A DNA stretch of 64,000 nt from Bacillota bacterium (lineage in GTDB: Bacteria; Bacillota_I; Bacilli_A; Izemoplasmatales; UBA1188). Below the pieces are notes generated by a model, which was not told where the DNA came from, did not search any database, and saw only the letters and a list, made by a program, of their open reading frames with translations. Both the position numbers and the translations under genes were made by a program. Below are positions 27,718 through 36,013 of this stretch, in pieces. The stretch is taken from the NCBI GenBank assembly GCA_023410715.1, contig JAEYPN010000014.1:33208-97207 (forward strand), read 5' to 3'. Position 1 is the first letter of the stretch. The number at the start of each line of letters is the position of its first letter.

Positions 27718-29013
27718 ATGTATACATATATTAAAGAACTTATAACCAATAACGTTTATGATGTCATCGTTATTGGTGGTGGACCTTCAGGTGTTGCTGC
27801 CGCTGCTGCAGCAGGAAGAGAAGGTAGTAAAACATTATTAATTGAGTCAACATCAACTTTAGGGGGGATGGGAACCATTGGTCTTGTATCAATATGGTGT
27901 CATTTTTCTGATAAAGAAAAAATTATTTATCGTTCATTAGCTGAAAAAGTTTTAAGAGAATCAAAAAAGAATGTTATAAATGTTTCAGAAGATAGGATTG
28001 ATGGTGTACCAATTGATTCAGAAGCATTAAAAAGAGTATATGATAACTTATTGAAAGAATATAATGTTGATATTCTATTTAATACAACACTTTGTGATTG
28101 CATAAAAGAAAACGATGAAATAAAAGGAATAATTATCAATAACAAACAAGGTTTACAGGTTTATAATGCCAAGATCTTTATTGATACAACTGGGGATGCC
28201 GATTTAGTAGCAATGGCAGGACTAGAAACTAATAAAGATGAAAAATTAATCCAACCATCAACGTTATGTTTTGTTATTTCTAATGTTAATATTTCTGAAT
28301 ATTATAAATTTGGTAATCTTCATGGTTCTAACCCTAACAGTATTATCCATAAAATTATTGCGGATAAAAAATATCCATTAATTGATGGTCATGTATGTGC
28401 TGGTCTTGTTGGCCCCAACACTTTAAGCTTTAATGCAGGTCATGTTCCTAATGTGGATGTGACTAATCCAATTGAATATTCAAAAGGAATGATTAAAGGT
28501 AGAGAAACTGCTCGTCAATATCATGAAGCTTTAAAAGAATATTTACCAGAAGCATTTAAAGATTCGTTTTTGGTGGAAACAGCTCCATCACTAGGAATTA
28601 GAGAATCAAGAAGAATTATCGGTGATTATATTTTAAATCTCGATGATTATGCCGAAAGAAGAATATTTAATGATGAAATTGGCCGTTCATCATATCCAAT
28701 TGATGTACATGGCAATGCCAATGCGGCAAAACCTAGTGGTAAATATGCTCATTATGGCGTTGGGGAATCATTTGGTATACCTTATAGAACTTTAACACCA
28801 AAGGGCTTAAAAAATGTTCTAGTGGCTGGTAAAGCGATATCTGCTGATAGAATGGCTCAAGGATCAATACGAGTAATGGGCGTATGCTTAGTAACGGGTG
28901 AAGCTGCTGGTACCGCATCTTCATTTGCATTAAACAATAATAATGATGTTCATAGTATTGACACTAATAAACTTAGAGATAAACTAAGAAGCTATGGTGC
29001 ATATTTTAAATAA
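27718..29013 (+). CDS. FAD-dependent oxidoreductase (PF12831 type), copy 4
   Basis: This 431-aa protein begins with the FAD motif VIVIGGGPSGVAAAAAAG, then LGGMGTIGLVSIWCHFSDKE, DTTGDADL, FLVETAPSLGIRESRRI, YPIDVH, GIPYRTLTPKGL and GEAAGTASS. It is closest to copy 3 at 11799. It lies just outside the terminator and may be transcribed separately or by read-through. Cytosolic; substrate unknown. Confidence 0.75.
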   Translation: MYTYIKELITNNVYDVIVIGGGPSGVAAAAAAGREGSKTLLIESTSTLGGMGTIGLVSIWCHFSDKEKIIYRSLAEKVLRESKKNVINVSEDRIDGVPIDSEALKRVYDNLLKEYNVDILFNTTLCDCIKENDEIKGIIINNKQGLQVYNAKIFIDTTGDADLVAMAGLETNKDEKLIQPSTLCFVISNVNISEYYKFGNLHGSNPNSIIHKIIADKKYPLIDGHVCAGLVGPNTLSFNAGHVPNVDVTNPIEYSKGMIKGRETARQYHEALKEYLPEAFKDSFLVETAPSLGIRESRRIIGDYILNLDDYAERRIFNDEIGRSSYPIDVHGNANAAKPSGKYAHYGVGESFGIPYRTLTPKGLKNVLVAGKAISADRMAQGSIRVMGVCLVTGEAAGTASSFALNNNNDVHSIDTNKLRDKLRSYGAYFK

Positions 29014-29054
29014 AGATTAAAGTCTAATTATTTTACTTAGTTTTTTAAAATATA

Positions 29055-29083
29055 ATGACATATTAAGACAAATAGTCTATAAT
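29055..29083 (+). promoter_or_regulatory. promoter of the PfkB kinase gene
   Basis: ATGACA (29055-29060), a 17-bp spacer and TATAAT (29078-29083) lie about 26 bp before the ATG. The transcribed leader would be short. Confidence 0.65.
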
Positions 29084-29108
29084 ATGAATCAAATATGGGG
29101 TGAAGTTA

Positions 29109-30014
29109 ATGAGATATTTAATTTTTGGTGGAGCAAATATTGATATTAATGCTAAAGTTTTAAATAAAATAAATTTACGTGATTCCAATGTTGGCAAAAT
29201 GAACTTTTCTTATGGCGGGGTTGGGAGAAATATTACTGAAAATTTAAGTAGACTTGTTAATGATGTTTATTTTATCAGTGTCTTTAGTAATGATGCAATT
29301 AGTAAAACAATGTATAATCAGCTTTTAGATTTAGGTGTTAACTTAAATTATTCGATCTTCGTTGATGATTCTCCTTCATGTTACTTAAATTTGATGGATG
29401 ATAATAATGATTTATACTTAGGAATATCTTCGATGGAAAGCATTAATAAAATGGATTTAAAAATGATTAAAGATATTCCAATAAATGAAGATGACATTAT
29501 TATTTTCGAAGCAAACCTAAAAGAAGAAATTATTGATTATCTATGTAGTTTAAATAACTATAAGGTTGTGGATACAATTTCTTGTACGAAAGCTTTAAAA
29601 ATTAAGAATTATTTAAAAAATATATCACTATTAAAAACTAATGTTCTTGAAGCACAAGCAATTTTAGGAGAATATGAACCGTTTTTTATGGCTAATTTAT
29701 TCTATAATTTTGGCATAAAAGAAGTTTTAATAAGCAATGGAAAAGATGGGCTTGTATACCGTGGTAAGGAAGGCTTATTTTATATAAGACATAAAATTGT
29801 AACACCTAAAAGTTCAAATGGAGCAGGGGATGCCTTGCTTTCTGGTTATGTTTCTGCCATTCAAAAAGGCTTTGATGAAAAAATAAAAGTGGGAATTGCT
29901 TCAAGCTTAATAACTCTTGATAGTGATTTTGCCTGTTCAAATGAATTATCAATGAGCAAGATTAAAGAAGTATTAGATGACGATATAAATCTTCTAATTC
30001 AAAAAATAAATTAG
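29109..30014 (+). CDS. PfkB-family sugar kinase, probable pseudouridine kinase
   Basis: I start at ATG 29109, 5 nt after GGGGTGA; GTG at 29100 is the in-frame alternative. The 301-aa protein has the ribokinase fold signatures: FGGANIDINAK at the start, a DSNVGK then GGVGRNITENLSRL block typical of pseudouridine kinases (PsuK), and SSNGAGDALLSGY with the catalytic Asp near the end. PsuK phosphorylates pseudouridine for cleavage by PsuG; no psuG is adjacent. The PfkB family call is firm, the PsuK subfamily call moderate. Confidence 0.75.
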   Translation: MRYLIFGGANIDINAKVLNKINLRDSNVGKMNFSYGGVGRNITENLSRLVNDVYFISVFSNDAISKTMYNQLLDLGVNLNYSIFVDDSPSCYLNLMDDNNDLYLGISSMESINKMDLKMIKDIPINEDDIIIFEANLKEEIIDYLCSLNNYKVVDTISCTKALKIKNYLKNISLLKTNVLEAQAILGEYEPFFMANLFYNFGIKEVLISNGKDGLVYRGKEGLFYIRHKIVTPKSSNGAGDALLSGYVSAIQKGFDEKIKVGIASSLITLDSDFACSNELSMSKIKEVLDDDINLLIQKIN

Positions 30015-30031
30015 TTATTGTTTTTATAAAT

Positions 30032-30499
30032 TATAAAGGATTTCTTGCTAAGTATGATGATGGTAAAAAAACGTTCTTTAACAGAGTAAAAACAGCTAGT
30101 AACTTTGGTAGATAAATATCTTTACAATATGTTCATGCCAATATAAGATATATTGTTGAAGCAATGGCTAACTTAGGTAATGGGAAACGTGTATATCAAG
30201 GCTTACAAGTGATTAACCCAAATAAAATCAAAGACTTTGTTAAAAAAGATTTAGGTTTTAATATCATTAATGATAGTTTAGTTTTATCATCACTTTTAAA
30301 TAAAGAAAATAATAAAGTAATTTATGCTTATAAAGAAAAGTAATTACATATAATTTATTATCCAAACCACAAAGAATTTAAGGTAATTTTAAATAACCAA
30401 GAGTTATTAGAAACAACTTCAAATATTTATGGTAAAAAAGCTTTAGTAAAAGATAATTTACTTTTAAGCAAAAATATTATTGAGATTTACTTAAATTAA
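30032..30499 (+). pseudogene. GH94-like glycoside phosphorylase, C-terminal remnant
   Basis: One frame reads through two TAA codons (30114-30116 and near 30342). It begins KGFLAKYDDGKKTFFNRVKT, continues YVHANIRYIVEAMANLGNG and LQVINP, then after an apparent internal deletion LGFNIINDSLVLSSLLNKE and a closing beta region ending at 30499. These fit the C-terminal part of GH94 disaccharide or oligosaccharide phosphorylases, which are usually over 700 aa. The catalytic N-terminal two thirds are absent. Both stops fall where Gln is plausible (CAA to TAA). The GH94 assignment is from memory of the family pattern. Confidence 0.6.
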
Positions 30500-30508
30500 G
30501 AATATAAT
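30480..30508 (+). promoter_or_regulatory. promoter of the small membrane protein gene
   Basis: TTGAGA (30480-30485), a 17-bp spacer and TATAAT (30503-30508) lie at the very end of the pseudogene. TAAGGTGTAGGAG precedes the ATG at 30540. Confidence 0.6.
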
Positions 30509-30539
30509 TATATTAAAAAATAAGGTGTAGGAGAAAACT

Positions 30540-30803
30540 ATGAGTAAAAGAAAAAGTAATGAAAATTTAGTTGGTTTATTGTCATTTGTTGCCCTGTTAA
30601 TTTCAGGTGTATGTTTTATCTTACATGGTCTAGATATTGGTAATGGGTTGTTATCAATCATTGGCGATGTATGTTTAGTAATAGTTGTGCTTTATTCAGC
30701 TTGGAGTTTTGCTAGGGGTCTAAAAAAAGCATGGCGAATTACTTATTTTATTTTAGCAATTTTAGTAATTGTGGGATTAGTATTTGGTGGATTCAGTTTA
30801 TAA
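30540..30803 (+). CDS. small membrane protein
   Basis: This 87-aa protein has about three hydrophobic helices (about 12-29, 34-53 and 67-85) and a charged start MSKRKSNEN. It has its own promoter and a good ribosome binding site (AGGAG). I recognise no family. It converges with ylmH; no clear terminator separates them. Confidence 0.6.
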   Translation: MSKRKSNENLVGLLSFVALLISGVCFILHGLDIGNGLLSIIGDVCLVIVVLYSAWSFARGLKKAWRITYFILAILVIVGLVFGGFSL

Positions 30804-30817
30804 AAAAAACAGTAAAT

Positions 30818-31540
30818 CTACTTTGTCTTTGTAACTTTCAAAATTAGATTTCCGCTTTTTGATTTTCCTAAAACACTAATTAATTTTATACGGCCTTTTT
30901 TCCTAACAGAGATTAGGTCGTTTTCTTTTGCAATTTTTGAGCCATCTTTGATTAATTCATGATTTAACTTAACAAACTCACTATTTATAAACTCTTTAAC
31001 CAAATCACGTGACATAAAATAAGTTTTAGCAATGATTAGATCAATCCGCATAGAATTGATGAAAATGTTAATTTCCTCAGCGTTATCTTTAATTTCTTCA
31101 ATTTCCTCTATTTCAACAAGTGAAATTGGTTTAAAATTTATTTCTTTAAAGTTATCTATAATAAACTCTTTTAAGCTGTTACAAACTAGGAAGTAGGCAT
31201 TATCACTAATGATAATATCGCCAATCATCTCCCTTTTAATTCCTAAAGACATAAGCGTTCCTAAAACATTTCTATGGGTAACTTCTAAAAATTTAGGATT
31301 ATAGTTGATTTTAAAAATTGCTATTTCAAAATCAGGTGTTTCATCTGTTAAAGATAAATAAGCTCTTTTATATTCTGCATTTGGATATCCACCTGAAAAT
31401 GTTAAATTAATATTTTCATGAACTACTGCTTTTTCAAACAGATCTTGTTCCTCACTTGTTAAAAAGTTGGTTAGATAAAAACCTCTTTTATTTGTTTGTG
31501 ACAAAATATCTTTAATTCTTTTTAATAAATTTTCATCCAT
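30818..31540 (-). CDS. ylmH: YlmH-like S4-domain RNA-binding protein
   Basis: This is a 240-aa protein if started at the ATG at 31540, which follows GGTGAT by 4 nt; a GTG at 31549 is in frame. The N-terminal half (NKRGFYLTNFLTSEEQDLF and FSGGYPNAEYKRAYLSL) matches YlmH of Firmicutes. An S4 RNA-binding fold occupies about the last 75 residues (DLVKEFINSEFVKLNHELI and then DLISVRKKGRIKL). YlmH binds ribosomal and peptidyl-tRNA complexes and sits near division genes in Bacillus; those are not adjacent here. A -10 TATAAT on the minus strand (31557-31562) gives a leader of only about 10 nt. Confidence 0.8.
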   Translation of the reverse strand: MDENLLKRIKDILSQTNKRGFYLTNFLTSEEQDLFEKAVVHENINLTFSGGYPNAEYKRAYLSLTDETPDFEIAIFKINYNPKFLEVTHRNVLGTLMSLGIKREMIGDIIISDNAYFLVCNSLKEFIIDNFKEINFKPISLVEIEEIEEIKDNAEEINIFINSMRIDLIIAKTYFMSRDLVKEFINSEFVKLNHELIKDGSKIAKENDLISVRKKGRIKLISVLGKSKSGNLILKVTKTK

Positions 31541-31644
31541 GAATATCACCAGAATAATTATATAGAATAATCAAAAAATAATCTAGGTTAAACTTTACAA
31601 AACAATAAAAAAAATATACAATGTTAATGAATTGAGGTTATTAT

Positions 31645-32220
31645 ATGAGAATTGTTTTTTTAGGTTCGTCCGTTTTTGCCCAAAACCGTGATCAAAACGA
31701 TCCGAAATCATTGGGAAACGGTTTTATAAAATTACTAGATGACTATGGAAAAGAGCATAATCTAAATCTAGAAATTTACAACTTAGGGGTTAATGGAGAG
31801 ATAGTTAAAGAGCATCTAGAAAGAATTGAGGAAGTAACAAGTTTAAAACCAGATTTACTGTTTTACTCGATTTCAACAAATGATGCGACAAGGGAACTAT
31901 ATGAGGATAAATTAATTGATGATAAGGGCTTACTTGATGATTTTGAAAAAATAATTAATAAAGCAATCAGTAATAATATAAAAGTTTGTGTAATTGAACC
32001 ATTTATTATTGCAAAAAAGAATTATGATATTGTTTTTTTACCAAAAATTGATTTAACAAGAGAATATGCGAAAAAGCACCATATTGATTATTTGGAAACC
32101 AATGGCTTTTTAAATAAGTTGGGGACAGATTATGCCATTGATGGTATTCATCCATCAGCAGTTGGTAATAAGTTATTATTTTCCATGATTAAAAATTACT
32201 TGGAGAGCGTGATGAAATGA
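31645..32220 (+). CDS. SGNH/GDSL-family hydrolase
   Basis: This 191-aa protein has an N-terminal nucleophile block (VFLGSSVFA), a middle Asn block (FYSISTNDATR) and a C-terminal DGIHPSAVGN with the catalytic Asp-x-x-His. That order is the SGNH esterase/lipase layout. No signal peptide. Its stop overlaps the start of the following flavoprotein gene (ATGA), so the two are co-translated. Substrate unknown. Confidence 0.75.
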   Translation: MRIVFLGSSVFAQNRDQNDPKSLGNGFIKLLDDYGKEHNLNLEIYNLGVNGEIVKEHLERIEEVTSLKPDLLFYSISTNDATRELYEDKLIDDKGLLDDFEKIINKAISNNIKVCVIEPFIIAKKNYDIVFLPKIDLTREYAKKHHIDYLETNGFLNKLGTDYAIDGIHPSAVGNKLLFSMIKNYLESVMK

Positions 32221-33413
32221 TTGATGTACTAATTCTTGGCGCTGGAGCTAGTGGCCTTGCTTCTTCTATTTTAATAAAAAGAAATAATCCACATCTAGAT
32301 GTGGTTATTTTAGAAAAAATGAAAGAAGTAGGAAAAAAGGTTAAGGCAACAGGAAATGGTCGTTGTAATATTGGTAATTTAAATTTAGATAAATTTCTTT
32401 ACAACAATCCGGAATTTATGGAAAAAGTCTTAGAACAAGTAACAATTGAAAAATATAAAGAATTTTTTATGAGCCTTGGCATCGTTTTAAAAGAAGACGA
32501 AGAAGGAAGACTTTATCCATACTGTGAATCAGCAAAACAGGTAGTTGACATTTTATATAACGAAGCAAGAAGACTTAAAGTAAAAGTAATGACGGGGACT
32601 CAAGTTTTAAATATTAAAACAAATGGAAACTTTAAAGTTATAACAAATAATAAAGAATTTGAAGCAAAAAATTTAATTATCGCAACTGGTGGAGCTACTT
32701 ATAAAGTGTTTGGAACAGATGGTGCGATGTTTGATATTTTAAAAAATTTAAAAATAACAGTAAGAAAAAGCTTGCCAGGTCTTGTACCTTTAAAAATTAA
32801 AGAAGAGCTTGAAGGGGTAAGAAAAGAAGCACAAGTTAAGTTATATAGTAGCAACAAACTTGTTTATTTAGAAGTTGGCGAAGTTCAATTTAGAAAAAAT
32901 ATTATCTCTGGTATTGTTATCTTTAATATTTCATCAGTTATAACTAGAAATCGCTATAAAGACGTCGTTCTTGAATTAGATTTAATGATGGAATATAGCG
33001 AATGTGAACTTTACATGCTTTTAAAAAACATTAAAGAATTACGACAAAATGATTTTATTGATATTGCACTAAGTGGCTTATTTAATATAGTACTTTTAAA
33101 ATTCATTTTAGATAAAGCGGGTATTACATACGAACATAAAGTTATGTCTTTATTAACTGATGAAGAAATTAAGAGTTTAACAAAAACGATTAAATGTCTA
33201 GTCTTTGAACCACTTGGTACATCAACTCTTGATGATGGACAAGTTACTATTGGTGGCGTTGAAATAAAAGAAATAAGTGATAATTTTGAATCAAAGAAAA
33301 TTAAGAATTTATATGTTTTAGGTGAAGCACTAGATATTGATGGTTTATGTGGTGGGTATAACTTATACTTTGCTTTTGCAAGTGCGATAATTAATGCTAA
33401 TAATTTTAAATAA
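32217..33413 (+). CDS. BaiN/HI0933-family NAD(P)/FAD oxidoreductase
   Basis: This 398-aa protein has the FAD motif VLILGAGASGLASS and VGKKVKATGNGRCNIGNLN, which is diagnostic for the HI0933 (YhiN/BaiN) family. A late GEALDIDGLCGGYNLYFAFA closes the FAD site. The family is widespread and its cellular reaction is uncertain; some members reduce steroid double bonds. It overlaps the SGNH gene by 4 bases. It is not closely related to the four PF12831 enzymes upstream. Confidence 0.8.
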   Translation: MIDVLILGAGASGLASSILIKRNNPHLDVVILEKMKEVGKKVKATGNGRCNIGNLNLDKFLYNNPEFMEKVLEQVTIEKYKEFFMSLGIVLKEDEEGRLYPYCESAKQVVDILYNEARRLKVKVMTGTQVLNIKTNGNFKVITNNKEFEAKNLIIATGGATYKVFGTDGAMFDILKNLKITVRKSLPGLVPLKIKEELEGVRKEAQVKLYSSNKLVYLEVGEVQFRKNIISGIVIFNISSVITRNRYKDVVLELDLMMEYSECELYMLLKNIKELRQNDFIDIALSGLFNIVLLKFILDKAGITYEHKVMSLLTDEEIKSLTKTIKCLVFEPLGTSTLDDGQVTIGGVEIKEISDNFESKKIKNLYVLGEALDIDGLCGGYNLYFAFASAIINANNFK

Positions 33414-33433
33414 GAATTTATTTTGTATAATTA

Positions 33434-33461
33434 TTGATAAATAATAAAATAAGGTTATAAT
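33434..33461 (+). promoter_or_regulatory. promoter of the TPP-riboswitch transcript
   Basis: TTGATA (33434-33439), a 16-bp spacer and TATAAT (33456-33461). The start would be near 33468, just before the riboswitch aptamer. Confidence 0.65.
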
Positions 33462-33476
33462 ATTAAGTGAAATATG

Positions 33477-33571
33477 TGGGGAGCCAATTGGCTGAGAGGT
33501 TATAAAAATAACGACCCAAGAACCTGAACTAGGTAATGCTAGCGGAGGAACATATCATGATATGTTTTTTT
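33477..33571 (+). ncRNA. TPP riboswitch (THI element) with terminator expression platform
   Basis: Conserved TPP aptamer elements appear in order: GGGGAGCC, GGCTGAGA, GACCC, ACCTGAAC, GGTAATGCTAGCGGAGGAA. Directly after the aptamer, AACATA (33549-33554) and TATGTT (33561-33566) form a hairpin followed by T7, a terminator that shares its first bases with the aptamer's 3' strand. Thiamine pyrophosphate should thus stop transcription before thiT. Confidence 0.93.
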
Positions 33572-33616
33572 GACATTTACCTAACTTCTGGTGAATGTTT
33601 TTTTTTGGAGGACAAC

Positions 33617-34210
33617 ATGAAAAAAACTGAAGTTTTAGTAGAAATTTCAATATTTGCAGCATTAGGTTGGATTTTAGATTTTATTCAAGGTTTGTATTCA
33701 GATTTTATTCCCTTTTTAGCTAATGGTGGTTCAATTGGTATTGCCATGATTGCGGTGATTATCATCTCTTTAAGAAGAGGAACTAAGGCTGGTTTAGCTA
33801 CAGGACTTATCTTAGGTATTTTAGACGCTATTGATGGTAATATGTGGATTTCTCCACTTGTTAATACTTGGTATGGTGCACTACTTCAAATATGCTTTGA
33901 CTATATCTTTGCTTGGATGGTTGTCGGATTAGCTGGATTGTTTAGAAATAAAGTATTAAATAATCGAGGAAAAAAGAGAGTTTTATATATTGTTCTTGCT
34001 TGTTTAATTGGCGCTTTTGGTAAATATATGTTTCATTTCTTATCAGGTGTATTCTTTTGGGAGGTTCCAGAGAATATCAAGATGGTTAAGTTTATATATT
34101 CCATGTTATATAATTTACTTTATATTGGGCCTAGTTTTATTTTATGTAGTTTAGTTTTATCAATTATCGATCATAAACAAGAAACAATTATTAGTGGGGT
34201 AGGAAGATGA
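33617..34210 (+). CDS. thiT: thiamine ECF transporter S component
   Basis: This 197-aa membrane protein has about six helices. The start is ATG 33617 after TTGGAGGA; an open frame to 33536 runs through the riboswitch and is not used. SIFAALGWILDFIQG and GGSIGIAMIAVIIISLRRG resemble the ThiT motifs that bind thiamine. The TPP riboswitch upstream strongly supports the role. It would work with the shared EcfA/A'/T module, which is not encoded here. Confidence 0.9.
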   Translation: MKKTEVLVEISIFAALGWILDFIQGLYSDFIPFLANGGSIGIAMIAVIIISLRRGTKAGLATGLILGILDAIDGNMWISPLVNTWYGALLQICFDYIFAWMVVGLAGLFRNKVLNNRGKKRVLYIVLACLIGAFGKYMFHFLSGVFFWEVPENIKMVKFIYSMLYNLLYIGPSFILCSLVLSIIDHKQETIISGVGR

Positions 34211-34386
34211 AAAAATTTGTCATTATACTAGTCGGTTCAATCAATTTAATTTATAGTATTTTCAAGCTTATTTCAGAAGCCACAAGAGACGAATGGGGAA
34301 TATATTACAATAAAGATTATGTGGTCTGGATTATCAGTAGTCTCCTTGTTTTAAGTATTGGCTTATTAACAAAGAATAATGAGTAA
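34207..34386 (+). CDS. small two-helix membrane protein
   Basis: This 59-aa open frame overlaps the thiT stop by 4 bases (ATGA) and has GGGGTAGG as ribosome binding site. Two hydrophobic segments (FVIILVGSINLIYSIF and VVWIISSLLVLSIGLLT) are linked by a charged loop. The coupling to thiT suggests a real gene in the same transcript. No family recognised. Confidence 0.6.
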   Translation: MKKFVIILVGSINLIYSIFKLISEATRDEWGIYYNKDYVVWIISSLLVLSIGLLTKNNE

Positions 34387-34800
34387 ATCGAATGTGTTAA
34401 AAAAGGTTTTCTAAAGTAAATAAAGAAAAAATAGAATAATTAAATAAGCTTTATTAGAAGTTAGCATAATACCTATATTAATGATGTTTTGAGTCCAATT
34501 TCTTTTGTAATATCTAATTATTGTAGTTATAAATATATCCTTTAATTTTATTTATAATACTAGCTTACTTTTTTATGAAAAATTAATCTTTTATTGTTTC
34601 TTAGAATAATTCTATTGATCAATTAGCATACCATTTGTAAATCGTGATACTAATTGATTTATTCATAATTGGTCAATATTTTTAAGGTACGTTAAAATTA
34701 TTAATTACTAGGAAATATAGAATCTCGAAGGACTTTTTTAGATTGTTAAATAAAATGTGTCAAAGACAAGTTTATGGCTATGGCACATTTCTTTATTTTA
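34387..34800. other. intergenic region without recognisable gene
   Basis: About 410 bases with stops in all frames and no RNA gene I can identify. Near its end AAATGTGTCA (34753-34762) and TGGCACATTT (34781-34790) form a 10-bp inverted repeat (one G-U as RNA), 14 bp before the MFS gene's -10. It may be an operator or an upstream terminator. The rest shows nothing. Confidence 0.5.
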
Positions 34801-34809
34801 TGTTATAAT
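34801..34809 (+). promoter_or_regulatory. extended -10 promoter of the MFS transporter gene
   Basis: TGTTATAAT (34801-34809) lies 22 bp before the ATG; no good -35 is seen. The leader would be about 16 nt, with GGTGA as ribosome binding site. Confidence 0.6.
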
Positions 34810-34831
34810 ATAAAAAGTTTTGGTGAAAATT

Positions 34832-36013
34832 ATGAAGAAAAAACAGATTATATTAGCAATTTTATATTTTATATTTGGAATAAGCATAAATTTAGCTCAT
34901 CCAGTAACTCCAGCATATGTCGAATCATTAGAACTACCAAAGTTTATTTTTGGATTTCTATATTCAGCAATGTCACTTGGCGTTGTGATTGGAGCTTTAC
35001 TTTTTGGTAATTTATCTGATAAATTTGGCCGAAAGATTTTTATCATTTTAGGAATGATTGGTTATGCCTTTGGTCAGTTTTGTTTTGGATATTTAAGTAT
35101 GTATCCTTACTTATTTATTTTTTATAGGTTTATTTCCGGATTTTTTATATCTTTTCCGCAGGCTTTATTTATTGCGGAAGCTGCTTCTGTAACAAATAAT
35201 AGCGGACGAGTAAAATATTTTGGCTTACTTGCAGCAATTTCTGTGTTATCAGGATCTTTTGGTTATAAAATTGGGGGATTTTTAAATGTAAATGGCATGA
35301 GCTTTAAAGGAATATTTAATATTCAAATTATGGTAAGCTTAGGTTTAGCATTACTTGTCTTATTCTTTTTAAAAAGTAACGCAAAAAATGAAAACAGTAG
35401 TAAAAACACAATGATAGCGGGCTTTAAATACATCTTTAAAGCTAATAAACGTCTTTTATTTCTTCTAATACTTCTAGCAATTATCACAATTGCCCAAACT
35501 AATGTGACAAAATATCTTGATGTCTTAATTACTGATTTATATAATCCCGATGTCTTAGGTAATTTCGTTTTAGCTACATCAATTATAGGGGTTGCAGCTA
35601 ATGTTTTTATTTTACCTATAATTAATCGTAAAGCCAAAGAAAAAGAAACAAAGTATTTATTTATGTTACAGTTAATATCAGGAATAGCAATTTTTATGAC
35701 CTTTACTATTTTTAGAAGTAAGATTTTAATTATGTTGTATTCAGTATTTATGATATATATGATCGTTAAGACCTTGACAACGCCACTTGAAACTGATTTA
35801 ATATCTCAAGAATCAAAGGAAGAAAACTATGGTATGATTTTAGGCGCAAGGCAATCTTTCTTAGCGATTGGTCAGGTTATTGGTCCGCTTTTTGGGGGTT
35901 TCTTATATGGGGTTAATCCTTATCTAGTTTTTTACTTTAGTGCATTTTTGTTTTTAATTGTTAGTATTTTCCTTTTAGTATACAATAAGATATATGGAGG
36001 CATAATGAAATGA
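34832..36013 (+). CDS. major facilitator superfamily transporter
   Basis: This 393-aa protein starts at ATG 34832 after GGTGA; a TTG at 34820 is in frame but less likely. It has about twelve hydrophobic helices. The MFS motif A between helices 2 and 3 is present (GNLSDKFGRKIFIILG), and the second half has GMILGARQSFLAIGQVIGP. The substrate may be a drug or a sugar; it cannot be told. It overlaps the following antiporter gene by 4 bases, so they are co-expressed. Confidence 0.8.
   Translation: MKKKQIILAILYFIFGISINLAHPVTPAYVESLELPKFIFGFLYSAMSLGVVIGALLFGNLSDKFGRKIFIILGMIGYAFGQFCFGYLSMYPYLFIFYRFISGFFISFPQALFIAEAASVTNNSGRVKYFGLLAAISVLSGSFGYKIGGFLNVNGMSFKGIFNIQIMVSLGLALLVLFFLKSNAKNENSSKNTMIAGFKYIFKANKRLLFLLILLAIITIAQTNVTKYLDVLITDLYNPDVLGNFVLATSIIGVAANVFILPIINRKAKEKETKYLFMLQLISGIAIFMTFTIFRSKILIMLYSVFMIYMIVKTLTTPLETDLISQESKEENYGMILGARQSFLAIGQVIGPLFGGFLYGVNPYLVFYFSAFLFLIVSIFLLVYNKIYGGIMK

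Noticed and set aside
33536..33616. Longer ThiT start
   Set aside because: It would place the start within the riboswitch terminator; the ATG at 33617 has its own GGAGGA.
34774..35010. Possible 78-aa gene before the MFS transporter
   Set aside because: It overlaps the MFS gene in another frame, has no ribosome binding site and a composition not like a protein.
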